Below, piece after piece: positions 50,729 through 58,612 of a DNA stretch of 64,000 nt. The notes beneath the pieces are model-generated. The model was not told the origin of the DNA, did no database searches, and saw only the letters and a program-made list of their open reading frames with translations. Location: NCBI GenBank assembly GCA_965220835.1, contig OZ244842.1, forward strand, positions 248,001 to 312,000. The letters run 5' to 3'. The first letter of the stretch is position 1. Every line of letters starts with the position of its first letter. The translations under genes and the position numbers were made by a program. The DNA comes from Azophilus sp965220835 (lineage in GTDB: Bacteria; Pseudomonadota; Gammaproteobacteria; Pseudomonadales; Azotimanducaceae).

Positions 50729-53041
50729 TCAGAAAAACAAGCTCAGGTTGGCGGTGATCAGCCGGGGTTGGCCTAAGGTGCCGATCACCACGTCATCGCC
50801 GCCGTCGAGCAGGTAGAAGTTGGGGAAGTGCTGCACGTCGCTGTAGTACTTCTTGTCCAGCAGGTTCTTGGCGTTTACGGTCAGCTCCCAGCGCTCGCCT
50901 GCAACGCCCACTTGGGCGTGAACCAGGGCGTAGCTGGGATTGGTGACCGGGTTCCACGCCTGCAGCCCCTCGTACTTGCCGTTGCGGCTCACCTGCACGC
51001 CGGCCAGAAGTTCAAGGTTGCCCTGCAGCGGCTGGCGGTAGTCGGCGTTGAGGTTCCAGTTGAAGTCGGCGACCACTGGCGGCTTCTTGCCGCTCAGAAA
51101 CACATCGCGCCCGCCGGGAGCGGCGCCCTCCACCACGGTGCCGCTGCGCCATTCGGCGTCCACCCAACCGGCGGATGCGGAGAGCCGCAAGGTCTCGCTG
51201 ACCTGCACGGTGAGGTCCGCCTCAAGGCCAAGCTGTCTCGAGTCCCCAATGTTGGTGATGCCTTCGAGCACTTCCCCGGTGACGGAGTCAACCGCTTGGT
51301 ACTCCACCTGTCGGTCGTCGTAATCGATGAAGAAGCCGGCCACCGTGGCCACCACCCGGCCGTCGCCGCTGCCGCCCTTCCAGCCCACCTCAATGCTGGT
51401 GGCCTTTTCCGCCTTGAAGGGCAGCAGGTCGTCCACGCCGCTGAAGCTGGCGAGATTGAAGCCACCGGGCTCGTAGCCTCGGGCGACGGTGGCGTACACG
51501 ATGCCGTTGTCGATGCGCCGCGTGAGGGAAGCCCTCGGCAGCACTTCGGTGGACTTCTGACTGCTTGATATGCCGGTGTCCAGGTTGTTGCTCTTGTTCT
51601 TCCAGCGGTCCACCCGGAGGCCGAAGGCGATTTCCAATTCCTCGTCCAAGGCGTAGGAGACATTGGCAAACGCCGCCAGATGGCTCTTGTCCCGGCGGCG
51701 CCACTCGAAGGGGAAGCTCACCATCTGCAGCTCTTCCTCCAAGGTAATGACATCGCCGGCCCAGACTCCGCTGCAGACGCCCGCGGGGTCGAACGCGCAC
51801 GCGGCGACGCCGGCCAGGTGGCCGTTGGGCAGCACCTCGCTGTTGAAGGCCAGCAGGTCGGAGTCCATCTGCTCCTCGTACAGCGAGTAGTAGGCACCAC
51901 CCAGCCATTGCAGCGGGCCAGCGCCGGTGGAGGTGAAGCGCAGCTCTTGGGTGAACACCGTCATGTCTTCGGGGCGGATCAGGTCGAGCAGGTACTCTTG
52001 CTTGATGTCCAGATCGCTGTAGCGCGTGCTGTCGGTGTCGGTGTACGAGGAGACTGAGGTCACGTCCACGCCTTCAAGCGCCAGCACCAGTTCGACCATG
52101 ACGCCCAAGGTGTCGCGCTCATGGCGGGGGTTGGTGGTGGTGTCCACAATGTTGGAATGGCTGAGATCGTCTGGATCCAGATCCCGAATCCAAGTGTTGT
52201 TGGGCCCGTCAAAGTCGTTGTAGCGCACCGAGGCGTACGTGGACAGCCGCTCGCCCAAGTCGCCGGCCAGGGAAGCGCGCAGGCCGTACTCCTCCACTTT
52301 GCCGATGTTTTTGTCCGTGTTGGCGCTCAAGCCGTTGGCGCGGGCGCTGTTGGGGTTTTTGAGAAAGCCGTCATGCCCGGCGGCGAAGCCGAACAGGCGC
52401 ATGGCCCAACTGTTCCCCAAGGGCACGTTGACGCTCGCCTCCGCATCGAGCAGGGATTGCTCGCCAGCCTGCAGCTTGACGCGGCCAAAGGCCTTGTCCG
52501 GATCCGGCCGAGCGCTGACGAACTTGATGGCGCCGCCAATGTTGCTGCCGCCGTACAGCGTGCCTTGGGGCCCTTTGAGGATCTCGATGCGCTCCAAGTC
52601 GCCAAAGCGTGATGAGGCGTCGGAGAACACCTGCACGTCGTCGAGGTAGAACCCCACGCCCTGGGTGTTGCCGAAGGCGCCCAAGCCGCGGATCGATACA
52701 TTCGGAAACCCGTCCAGACGGGTCGCTAGGTTCAAGTTCGGCACCCGCAGGCCGATGTCGTCCAGGGTTCTCAAGTTCTCCCGGTTGATGTCGTCGCCGG
52801 CGATGGCCGCCACCGATTCGGGGATTTCAAAGAGGCTCTCTTCACGCTTGCGGGCGGTGACCAGGATCTCCTCTATGATCCCCTGCCGATCCCGTTCAAC
52901 CCCGCTGGATTCCTGCGCCTGCACTGCCGACGCAACCATCAGGGGTGAAACGGCCAACAACAGGGCCGATAACTGGACCTGCAAGCCGCACCCGCCAAGC
53001 AAGCCGCACCCGCCAAAAAAGGAATGCTGTGCTTTCATCAT
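50729..53041 (-). CDS. TonB-dependent receptor
   Basis: An outer-membrane gated channel of about 770 residues that imports a scarce ligand using TonB energy. The N-terminal signal ends near VASAVQAQESSG. The plug begins IEEILVTARKREESLFEIPE, with the TonB-box-like EILVTA; PNVSIRGLGAFGNTQGVGFY and LERIEILKGPQGTLYGGSNI are plug signatures. The barrel has aromatic-rich strands and ends with LITANLSLFF, the terminal phenylalanine recognised by BAM. The start is ATG 53041, with AGGAGG upstream, not the 147-bp longer frame. No regulator or sigma factor is adjacent. The ligand is unknown; members of this clade often take up terpenoid or other hydrophobic nutrients. Confidence 0.93.
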   Translation of the reverse strand: MMKAQHSFFGGCGLLGGCGLQVQLSALLLAVSPLMVASAVQAQESSGVERDRQGIIEEILVTARKREESLFEIPESVAAIAGDDINRENLRTLDDIGLRVPNLNLATRLDGFPNVSIRGLGAFGNTQGVGFYLDDVQVFSDASSRFGDLERIEILKGPQGTLYGGSNIGGAIKFVSARPDPDKAFGRVKLQAGEQSLLDAEASVNVPLGNSWAMRLFGFAAGHDGFLKNPNSARANGLSANTDKNIGKVEEYGLRASLAGDLGERLSTYASVRYNDFDGPNNTWIRDLDPDDLSHSNIVDTTTNPRHERDTLGVMVELVLALEGVDVTSVSSYTDTDSTRYSDLDIKQEYLLDLIRPEDMTVFTQELRFTSTGAGPLQWLGGAYYSLYEEQMDSDLLAFNSEVLPNGHLAGVAACAFDPAGVCSGVWAGDVITLEEELQMVSFPFEWRRRDKSHLAAFANVSYALDEELEIAFGLRVDRWKNKSNNLDTGISSSQKSTEVLPRASLTRRIDNGIVYATVARGYEPGGFNLASFSGVDDLLPFKAEKATSIEVGWKGGSGDGRVVATVAGFFIDYDDRQVEYQAVDSVTGEVLEGITNIGDSRQLGLEADLTVQVSETLRLSASAGWVDAEWRSGTVVEGAAPGGRDVFLSGKKPPVVADFNWNLNADYRQPLQGNLELLAGVQVSRNGKYEGLQAWNPVTNPSYALVHAQVGVAGERWELTVNAKNLLDKKYYSDVQHFPNFYLLDGGDDVVIGTLGQPRLITANLSLFF

Positions 53042-53103
53042 CTCGCTCCTCCTCACGAAACTCAGCCTCTGAATCATGCGCCTTTGCTGGGTTGTTGGCA
53101 ATG

Positions 53104-53134
53104 CGAGTCCTCGGCCCGCAGGGCCGAGGACTCG
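53104..53134. repeat. Perfect 14-bp hairpin
   Basis: CGAGTCCTCGGCCC-GCA-GGGCCGAGGACTCG: a perfect 14-bp stem with a 3-nt loop, in the 210-bp gap between the divergent TonB-receptor and glyoxalase genes. Its position in the leader region of both makes a regulatory RNA hairpin possible. It also fits the palindrome family seen elsewhere in the window. Confidence 0.8.
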
Positions 53135-53251
53135 TTTGGAGTCTGGCTGGCACCGAACGCCGCAAGGACGGGGCGCCTGCTTCGACAAGCAGTGGACGCC
53201 AGCAGGGAAGCGCTATAGGCTCACCGGGAATGTCTCGAACGGAGGTCTGCC

Positions 53252-53647
53252 ATGGCAAAAGCCATACACACGATGGTCCGGGTGCTCGACCTTGACCGCT
53301 CCATCGACTTCTACCAGCGGGCATTTGGCCTTGAGGTGGCCGAGCGCTTTGACTTTGACGACTTCGTTCTAGCCTATCTGCGCAATGACCAAAGCGAGTT
53401 TGAGATCGAACTGACTTGGAACAAGGACCAAGCCGAACCCTACTCCCACGGCAGCGGCTACGGCCACTTGGCGGTCAGCGTGGACGATCTCGACGCCGAG
53501 CATGGCCGTTTCGAAGCCGAGGGCTTGGCGCCCAACCCGGTCAAGGAGATGTTCCGCGACGGGCAGTTGCTGGCGCGCTTCTTCTTTGTGCAGGACCCGG
53601 ACGGCTACAAGATCGAGGTGTTGCAGCAGCGCGGGCGCTATCTCTGA
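53252..53647 (+). CDS. Glyoxalase-superfamily protein (lactoylglutathione-lyase-like)
   Basis: A 131-residue protein of the vicinal-oxygen-chelate fold. The first module has HTMVRVLDLDRSIDFYQRAF with the first histidine ligand and FEIELTWNKDQ with the glutamate. The second has YGHLAVSVDDLDAEHGRF (histidine) and DPDGYKIEVLQQRGRYL (glutamate), completing the H/E/H/E metal set of glyoxalase I. It would detoxify methylglyoxal as the glutathione adduct. GGAGG precedes ATG 53252. It is convergent with the FMN enzyme gene, 4 bp apart. Confidence 0.88.
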   Translation: MAKAIHTMVRVLDLDRSIDFYQRAFGLEVAERFDFDDFVLAYLRNDQSEFEIELTWNKDQAEPYSHGSGYGHLAVSVDDLDAEHGRFEAEGLAPNPVKEMFRDGQLLARFFFVQDPDGYKIEVLQQRGRYL

Positions 53648-53651
53648 AGCC

Positions 53652-54722
53652 TCAGTACCCTTCCGCCAGGTGCGGGAAAGCGCTCAGGGCGTGGGGTTCC
53701 ACCATGGGCGTGACGCGCTGCAGCAGATCTGGGTTGAGGTCCTTGACATCGCCCACGCCAAGCAGTGCCAGGGTAATCTGAATCTCGTTTTCGAGCAGTT
53801 CCAGCATCCGCAGCACGCCGGCCGCGCCGTTCGCCGCAAGAGCCAAGGCCTCCAAGCGTCCCAAGCCGACGGCAGTGGCGCCTAGGCAAAGGGCCTTCAC
53901 CACGTCGGCGCCGCGCATGAAGCCGCCGTCCACCAACACCGGCACCGCGCCCTCGACCGCGGCAGTGACCTGGGGCAACGCGTCGATGCAGGCTTGGGTG
54001 TGGTCCAGCTGCCGGCCGCCGTGGTTGGAGACGTACACGCAGTCCACGCCCAGCTCCACGCAGCGGGCCGCATCCTCAGCCACCGCCACGCCCTTGATGA
54101 TGAGCGGAATGTCGAACTTGTCCTTGATGTGCGTCACGGTGTCCCAGGTCATGGTGGCTTGGTGGCTGAACCCGGAAACGCCAACCTGGCGCCCGGAGGT
54201 GGGCACGTGGCGCTTGAGAATGTCCCGCTCGCGCCGGGAATAGACTTGGGTGTCGGCGGTCAGGCAGAAGCCCGTGTAGCCTGCTGCGATGGCGCGGGCG
54301 ATGATGTCGTCCATCCAGCCTAGGTCGCCCATCAGGTAGAGCTGGTAGATGCGCGGCCCCGGCACTTGGTCCGCCAGGTCCTCAAAGTTGGGCAGGCACA
54401 CCGAACTCAGGATTTGCAGCACGCCGAAGTCCCGCACCGCAGCGGCGACGGCGGCGGCGCCCTCCGGGTGGAACACTTGAATGGAGCCGATGGGCGCCAG
54501 CAGCACGGGAATGCGCAACCGGGAGCCGAACAGGTCCGTGGCCGTGCCTACCTCGGAGACGTCGTTGAGAATGCGTGGCCGAAAGGCCCAGGAGTCAAGC
54601 CCGTAGCGGTTTCGCTTCAGCGCGGACTCGGTGTCCGAACCGCCGATCAGGTAGTCCCAAGTGTTTCGGTCCAACTTCCGTTGGGCGGTAGCGGCCAGTT
54701 CGTGCAAGGTGAGAAACGCCAT
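53652..54722 (-). CDS. FMN-dependent alpha-hydroxy-acid oxidase/dehydrogenase
   Basis: A 356-residue TIM-barrel flavoenzyme of the lactate/glycolate/mandelate oxidase family. Conserved marks are YLIGGSDTESALKRN (early), IPVLLAPIGSIQVFHPEGA, ILSSVCLPNFEDLADQ, IYQLYLMGDLGW (FMN contacts), IIKGVAVAEDAARCVEL (catalytic Lys region), VYVSNHGGRQLDHTQA with the active-site histidine-arginine pair, and VPVLVDGGFMRGADVVKAL for the FMN phosphate. ATG 54722 (MAFLTLHEL) is the family start. It reads away from the ferredoxin-reductase gene. Whether it is an oxidase or a membrane dehydrogenase cannot be told. Confidence 0.92.
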   Translation of the reverse strand: MAFLTLHELAATAQRKLDRNTWDYLIGGSDTESALKRNRYGLDSWAFRPRILNDVSEVGTATDLFGSRLRIPVLLAPIGSIQVFHPEGAAAVAAAVRDFGVLQILSSVCLPNFEDLADQVPGPRIYQLYLMGDLGWMDDIIARAIAAGYTGFCLTADTQVYSRRERDILKRHVPTSGRQVGVSGFSHQATMTWDTVTHIKDKFDIPLIIKGVAVAEDAARCVELGVDCVYVSNHGGRQLDHTQACIDALPQVTAAVEGAVPVLVDGGFMRGADVVKALCLGATAVGLGRLEALALAANGAAGVLRMLELLENEIQITLALLGVGDVKDLNPDLLQRVTPMVEPHALSAFPHLAEGY

Positions 54723-54823
54723 GACGCCTGCGTGGTTGCCCAACGCACTCCGCAGAGATTTCGAAGCGCGGAAGTTTACCCGCACTTCGCTACAATGGCG
54801 CTCTTTTGGTTCGGAGGCTTGAA

Positions 54824-56032
54824 TTGTCGGACATCATCATCGTCGGCGCTGGCCACGCCGCCGGTCAGGCCGCTGCCAGCCTGCGCCAGGAGGGCTTCGC
54901 CGGCGCCATCACCATCCTTGGCGATGAGCCGCACATCCCCTATCAGCGGCCGCCGCTGTCCAAGCAGTACTTGGCGGGAGAGCAGGGTCTGGACCGCGTT
55001 TACCTGCGCCCGGAGCAATTCTACGCCGGCAAGGACATCGCCATCCGCTCCGGCGTGCGGGTTGAACGCATCGACCGCACCGCCCAAGCGGTCACCACTT
55101 CAACAGGCGAGACCTTGGCGTATGGACGTCTGCTGCTGACCACGGGCAGCCGCCCACGGCAGCTGGAACTGCCGGGCAGTGAGCTTGACGGCGTCCACTA
55201 CCTGCGCACCATCGCCGACGTGGACGCCATCAAGGCCGACATGGCCCCCGGCAAGCGCGTGGTGGTGGTCGGCGGCGGCTACATCGGCTTGGAAGTGGCA
55301 GCGGTGTGCCTTGAGGCGGGTCTTGAGGTGGACGTGCTGGAAATGGAGGAGCGCATCCTCGCCCGGGTCACCACCCCAGCCATGTCCGACTTCTACCATC
55401 GCCTCCACGAAGGGCGCGGCGTGCGCATCCACACCGGCGCTCGGGTGACGGGCTTCAGCGGCAATGGCCGGGTCGCGTCGGTGCAGTGCGGCGATGAGTC
55501 CTTTGCCGCCGACTTCGCCGTGGTGGGCATCGGCATCCTGCCCAATGTCGAACTCGCCCAAGCCGCCGGGCTGGAGTGCGATGACGGCATCTTGGTGGAC
55601 GAGCGCTGCTGCACGACTGATCCGCACATCTACGCCGCTGGTGACTGCACCAACCATCCCAACCCCTTGCTGGAGCGCCGCCTGCGCCTCGAATCAGTGC
55701 CCAACGCGATGGAGCAGGCCCGCATCGCCGCGGCCAACCTCAGCGGCAAGCCCCGGGAGTACGCCGCCGTGCCTTGGTTCTGGTCGGACCAATACGAATT
55801 GAAGCTGCAAATGGTTGGCTTCTCCGGCGATGGCGACTCCGAAGTGGTGCGCGGCGAGATGGCCGCCAACCAATTCGCCGTGTTCTACCTGAACGATGGC
55901 AAGATCGTGGCGGCGGACGCCGTCAACAGCCCCAAGGAGTTCATGCTCTGCCGGCGCTTGGTGGGCCAACCGGCCGATCCAGCGGCCTTGGCCGACCCGG
56001 GCACTGACTTGAAATCCTTGTTGGCGGCCTGA
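54824..56032 (+). CDS. Ferredoxin reductase (NAD(P)H, P450/dioxygenase redox type)
   Basis: A 402-residue FAD oxidoreductase that passes electrons from NADH to a ferredoxin for P450s or ring dioxygenases. DIIIVGAGHAAGQAAASLRQ binds FAD, ILGDEPHIPYQRPPLSKQYL is diagnostic of this group, RVVVVGGGYIGLEVAAVC binds NAD, and HIYAAGDCTNHPNPLLERRL is the second FAD contact; a Reductase_C domain ends the protein. The start is TTG 54824 with GGAGG seven bases upstream; it places the Rossmann strand at residue 3. A P450 lies at 40.1 kb, a plausible partner, but no ferredoxin gene is visible in the window. Confidence 0.92.
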   Translation: MSDIIIVGAGHAAGQAAASLRQEGFAGAITILGDEPHIPYQRPPLSKQYLAGEQGLDRVYLRPEQFYAGKDIAIRSGVRVERIDRTAQAVTTSTGETLAYGRLLLTTGSRPRQLELPGSELDGVHYLRTIADVDAIKADMAPGKRVVVVGGGYIGLEVAAVCLEAGLEVDVLEMEERILARVTTPAMSDFYHRLHEGRGVRIHTGARVTGFSGNGRVASVQCGDESFAADFAVVGIGILPNVELAQAAGLECDDGILVDERCCTTDPHIYAAGDCTNHPNPLLERRLRLESVPNAMEQARIAAANLSGKPREYAAVPWFWSDQYELKLQMVGFSGDGDSEVVRGEMAANQFAVFYLNDGKIVAADAVNSPKEFMLCRRLVGQPADPAALADPGTDLKSLLAA

Positions 56033-56175
56033 CCGGGAGCTCTTGCTTCGCTTCCGCGAGCGCTTTGGCATGCGCTTCGGCACTCGCTTTGCCGCTCGAT
56101 CGGGTTATGGCCAAGGCCGCCAGATGAGGTGCGTTACGCGATGGTCAAGTTCTACGCGCTGATGTGTGTCCTAGG

Positions 56176-56769
56176 CTAGCCGCCAGCCGCGGACTGCCGC
56201 CTGCTGATCTCCGCCTTGGCCTCTTCTGCATATGCCTCAATGAACTTGCGTTGATCGAAGAACAAGCGCCGCAGCACCTTTGGCACGACGCCCAGCGCCT
56301 TGGCCTCCTCCGTGAAAGTGCCTAGGGTGCCGCCGTTCTCCGCCCTGAATTCGGCAACATAGCGCCCCTCGAAGCTGCCTTCCGAACCGGTTTTCAGAAC
56401 CAGCCTGTTCGGAGCCGATGCCTCCAAGACTTGGAAGTGAACCCTCATGCCAGACGGCTTCAAGGTCTCCGTCCAACTTGTGTCATCGCTGGACGCTGTC
56501 TCGGAGCAATTGGAGACGGGGGGTTGGCTGGCTGATTGCTCCTCCGGTGTCAGTGGCGGGGCGCACTCGGATGGGCTAACGGCTTCCACCTTGGCGACAT
56601 CCGACCGCCAATTCGGTTGGCTCTCAAAGTCTGTGTACACCGCCCAAACCGCTTCAATGGGCGCATCGAAGCGAATTTCAAGGGTGGTGCGGTTGGTTGC
56701 GGGCAGCGCCAGCGCCGTGACGAGTGCCAGCCCCACCACCACGGCCACAATCAACAAAACCCATTTCAT
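56176..56769 (-). CDS. SRPBCC-family protein with N-terminal membrane anchor
   Basis: A 197-residue protein with a hydrophobic N-terminal helix (WVLLIVAVVVGLALVTALAL) and a helix-grip (START/polyketide-cyclase-like) domain: IRFDAPIEAVWAVYTDFESQ then PNWRSDVAKVEAV are the family opening, and a long C-terminal helix (QRKFIEAYAEEAKAEISRR) closes the pocket. The insert SECAPPLTPEEQSASQPPVS within the first hairpin is unusual and Ser/Pro-rich. It should be a membrane-bound lipid or small-ligand binder. It is a single gene near tRNA-Phe; nothing nearby suggests the ligand. Confidence 0.8.
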   Translation of the reverse strand: MKWVLLIVAVVVGLALVTALALPATNRTTLEIRFDAPIEAVWAVYTDFESQPNWRSDVAKVEAVSPSECAPPLTPEEQSASQPPVSNCSETASSDDTSWTETLKPSGMRVHFQVLEASAPNRLVLKTGSEGSFEGRYVAEFRAENGGTLGTFTEEAKALGVVPKVLRRLFFDQRKFIEAYAEEAKAEISRRQSAAGG

Positions 56770-57041
56770 CTACCCAACTCCCAGCTTCATCCGCCCCACT
56801 GCGGACTTCGATGCCCAGCATAAGCCATTGCCGGCCTCCCTCACCATCGCTCGGTTGGTCCGCCTGCGCCAAGGCGAATGTCGGGGTCGGGCGAAGCGGA
56901 GGTGATGGAAGTTGAATGCCAGCCCCGCTTCAATGGCATCGGTTTTCCGGCATGGACGCCTTTGAGGTCAGCGCTGCTTCCAAGTCCTCGCCATCGACTC
57001 AGGCCATGGCGGCGAACAAGCGGGTGGCGATGGGAAAACCG

Positions 57042-57117
57042 TGGTGGCCAGGGGCAGAATCGAACTGCCGACACGAGGATTTTCAGTCCACTGCTCTACC
57101 GACTGAGCTACCTGGCC
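57042..57117 (-). tRNA. tRNA-Phe (anticodon GAA)
   Basis: The minus strand folds as a 76-nt tRNA with encoded CCA: acceptor GGCCAGG/CCTGGCC, D-arm AGCTCAGTCGGTAGAGCA, anticodon loop CTGAAAA (GAA), variable GTGTC and T-arm with TTCGATT. The anticodon stem GTGGA/TCCTC has a T-T mismatch at the 28-42 pair, where most relatives have a Watson-Crick pair. Confidence 0.95.
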
Positions 57118-57173
57118 GAGAATGTGCCCTAGGGCGGCGGGGGGCGTATTAAAGCGGCCTGCCCGGTTAGGGT

Positions 57174-57236
57174 CAAGGCGAACCTTGGCCCTTGGGGCCA
57201 AGGTTCGATTGCAGTTTTGCGCAAGCAAAACTTCGT
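57174..57236 (+). repeat. Double-hairpin element, copy 2 (plus orientation)
   Basis: A 13-bp perfect stem CGAACCTTGGCCC/GGGCCAAGGTTCG (57179-57207, loop TTG) is followed by AGTTTTGC/GCAAAACT (57213-57232, loop GCAA). The whole aligns with the minus-strand reading of the element at 50053-50119; differences in the arms are compensated so that both copies keep perfect stems. Confidence 0.85.
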
Positions 57237-57271
57237 GTGCGCATCCGGGACACGGGGGACTTGCTCTGCAC

Positions 57272-57361
57272 CTGCGAGTTGGGGGGCAACTGCGAGTTGC
57301 GAGGCACCTGCGAGTTGCGAGGCAACTGGGAGTTGCAAGGCAACTGCGAGTTGCGAAGCAA
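57272..57361. repeat. Five tandem 18-bp palindromic units
   Basis: Units at 57272, 57290, 57308, 57326 and 57344 follow the consensus CTGCGAGTTGCGAGGCAA. Each contains the self-complementary AGTTGC-GAG-GCAACT, so the array can form several alternative hairpins. Base changes between units are few. Confidence 0.88.
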
Positions 57362-57468
57362 CTCGGCGTGCTCGACTGGCGGGTGGGTTTGAGTTCCTTT
57401 GGCGTAAAACTCGGCGCGCTGCTGTTATAGTTATGTTTGTCACCAAAAAACTAGGTTGCAGAGTAGTT

Positions 57469-57717
57469 ATGAAAACCATTCAGATGACTGTGCAAGAAGA
57501 TTTGCTGGCGCGCTTGGACGCTCGGGCCAAGTTTCTTGGCCTTTCTCGTTCCGCGTTTGCCAGAGAGGCCTTTCGAGAGGCCTTGAGACGATTCGATGAA
57601 TTGGAACTTGAGCAGCGACAGATCGCCGGCTACCGGAAGACCCCTCCCACACCCACTGAATTCGACATTCCGGAAACCGATCATGCTTGGGGCGATGGTC
57701 CTTGGAGCACCGCATAG
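57469..57717 (+). CDS. MazE-like ribbon-helix-helix antitoxin
   Basis: An 82-residue antitoxin with an N-terminal RHH DNA-binding domain: MKTIQMTVQEDLLARLDARA then LGLSRSAFAREAFREALRRF. The acidic C-terminal tail (TPTEFDIPETDHAWGDGPW) would occupy the toxin's active site. ATG 57469 is chosen; the long upstream frame is only repeat sequence. The TAG stop overlaps the toxin GTG by one base (TAGTG). Its promoter region is A+T rich and lies directly after the 18-bp palindromic repeats. Confidence 0.88.
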   Translation: MKTIQMTVQEDLLARLDARAKFLGLSRSAFAREAFREALRRFDELELEQRQIAGYRKTPPTPTEFDIPETDHAWGDGPWSTA

Positions 57718-58040
57718 TGCGTCGAGGTGAGGTTCGTTGGTACCGATTTAGTGCACCGGACAAGCGCCGCCCCGTCCTCATACTCACCCGCAACTCGGTT
57801 ATTTCCAGCTTGGGAGAAGTGACCGTTGCACCGATTACGACCAGCATCCGCGGAATCCCGAGCGAGGTGGCCTTGTCGGTTGATGATGGTCTGCCACGCG
57901 ATTGCGCAGTCAATTACGATCACATCCAGACGATTCCAAAGCGGCGATTGGGCGCTACCGTTGCGATTCTTGCCCCTGACAAGATGAGCAATGTCGCTAC
58001 GGCGCTTCGCTTTGCACTGGATTTGGGCGAAAAACTTTAA
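57717..58040 (+). CDS. MazF/PemK-type mRNA interferase toxin
   Basis: A 107-residue endoribonuclease toxin of the SH3-like MazF fold. RRGEVRWYRFSAPDKRRPVL is the family opening with the catalytic arginine, NSVISSLGEVTVAPITTSIR contains the conserved serine/threonine stretch, and LPRDCAVNYDHIQTIPKRRL carries the typical D-x-I-x-T-V-like loop. GTG 57717 overlaps the antitoxin stop. The length and motifs are complete, so it should be active. The cleavage-site preference cannot be inferred. Confidence 0.9.
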   Translation: MRRGEVRWYRFSAPDKRRPVLILTRNSVISSLGEVTVAPITTSIRGIPSEVALSVDDGLPRDCAVNYDHIQTIPKRRLGATVAILAPDKMSNVATALRFALDLGEKL

Positions 58041-58240
58041 TACACGCCCAAGGGAGTGTCGCCATTCGTTCCGAATCGCTATCGAGGGCGGGAAAATCCC
58101 GATCATGGGTCACCCCCGCAGTGCAGGATGTCACCCAGCCTCCGGCGAGCCTCCTCGGCGCCAACTTGATTCACTTGTGGCGGCTTTGAATGCATGGTTC
58201 GGTCAGTTCAGCGTTTCCTTGAATCGCTTGCAACTGCGCA

Positions 58241-58513
58241 CTAGGGTTCAGGCGGGCGGTAGCCCTCGATTTTGTCGATGGGCTCGTTGTCGAGGAACTT
58301 CTCCATCTGGGCGGCTAGGTACTGGCGCGCCTCGGGGTCTATCAGGCGCAGGTTTCGTTCGTTGATCAGCATGGTCTGCACGGCCTGCCACTCCGCCCAA
58401 GCCTTGCGTGACACCGTCTCGAAGATCTGTTCGCCCTTGGCGCCGGGCAGCGGCGGCTGGGCCAGGCCTTCCAGCTCCTCTTGGTACTTTCGGCAAAAAA
58501 CGGTGCGGCTCAT
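58241..58513 (-). CDS. yggX: Probable Fe(2+)-trafficking protein YggX
   Basis: A 90-residue protein that protects Fe-S clusters from oxidation and takes part in iron delivery. SRTVFCRKYQEELEGLAQPP holds the conserved cysteine near the N-terminus, AWAEWQAVQTMLINERNLRL is the family core, and DKIEGYRPPEP ends it. ATG 58513 is the family start, 30 codons inside the open frame. It follows mutY on the same strand, as in many gammaproteobacteria, which fits since MutY carries a 4Fe-4S cluster. Confidence 0.95.
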   Translation of the reverse strand: MSRTVFCRKYQEELEGLAQPPLPGAKGEQIFETVSRKAWAEWQAVQTMLINERNLRLIDPEARQYLAAQMEKFLDNEPIDKIEGYRPPEP

Positions 58514-58612
58514 CGCTTGAAATCCCCTGATCGCGGGATGAGGTTGAAATCTCGGTCTTGTATTGCGCCCGGCGACCACCCCCTGTGCGGCCTGAGGCGT
58601 CACCTCCCCAGT

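Larger units (their letters stand above)
57118..57468. other. 350-bp intergenic stretch without a gene, filled by hairpins and repeats
   Basis: Between tRNA-Phe and the antitoxin gene I find no plausible coding region. It holds the double-hairpin element, the five-copy 18-bp repeat and, next to the antitoxin, an A+T-rich stretch with TATAG (57425-57429) that may be part of the MazEF promoter. Confidence 0.6.

Noticed and set aside
57042..57117. Integration site with a nearby integrase at tRNA-Phe
   Set aside because: No integrase gene and no repeated tRNA 3' end was found nearby; the adjacent repeats are hairpins of another type.
57272..57361. CRISPR-like array near tRNA-Phe
   Set aside because: The 18-bp units abut each other with no spacers.
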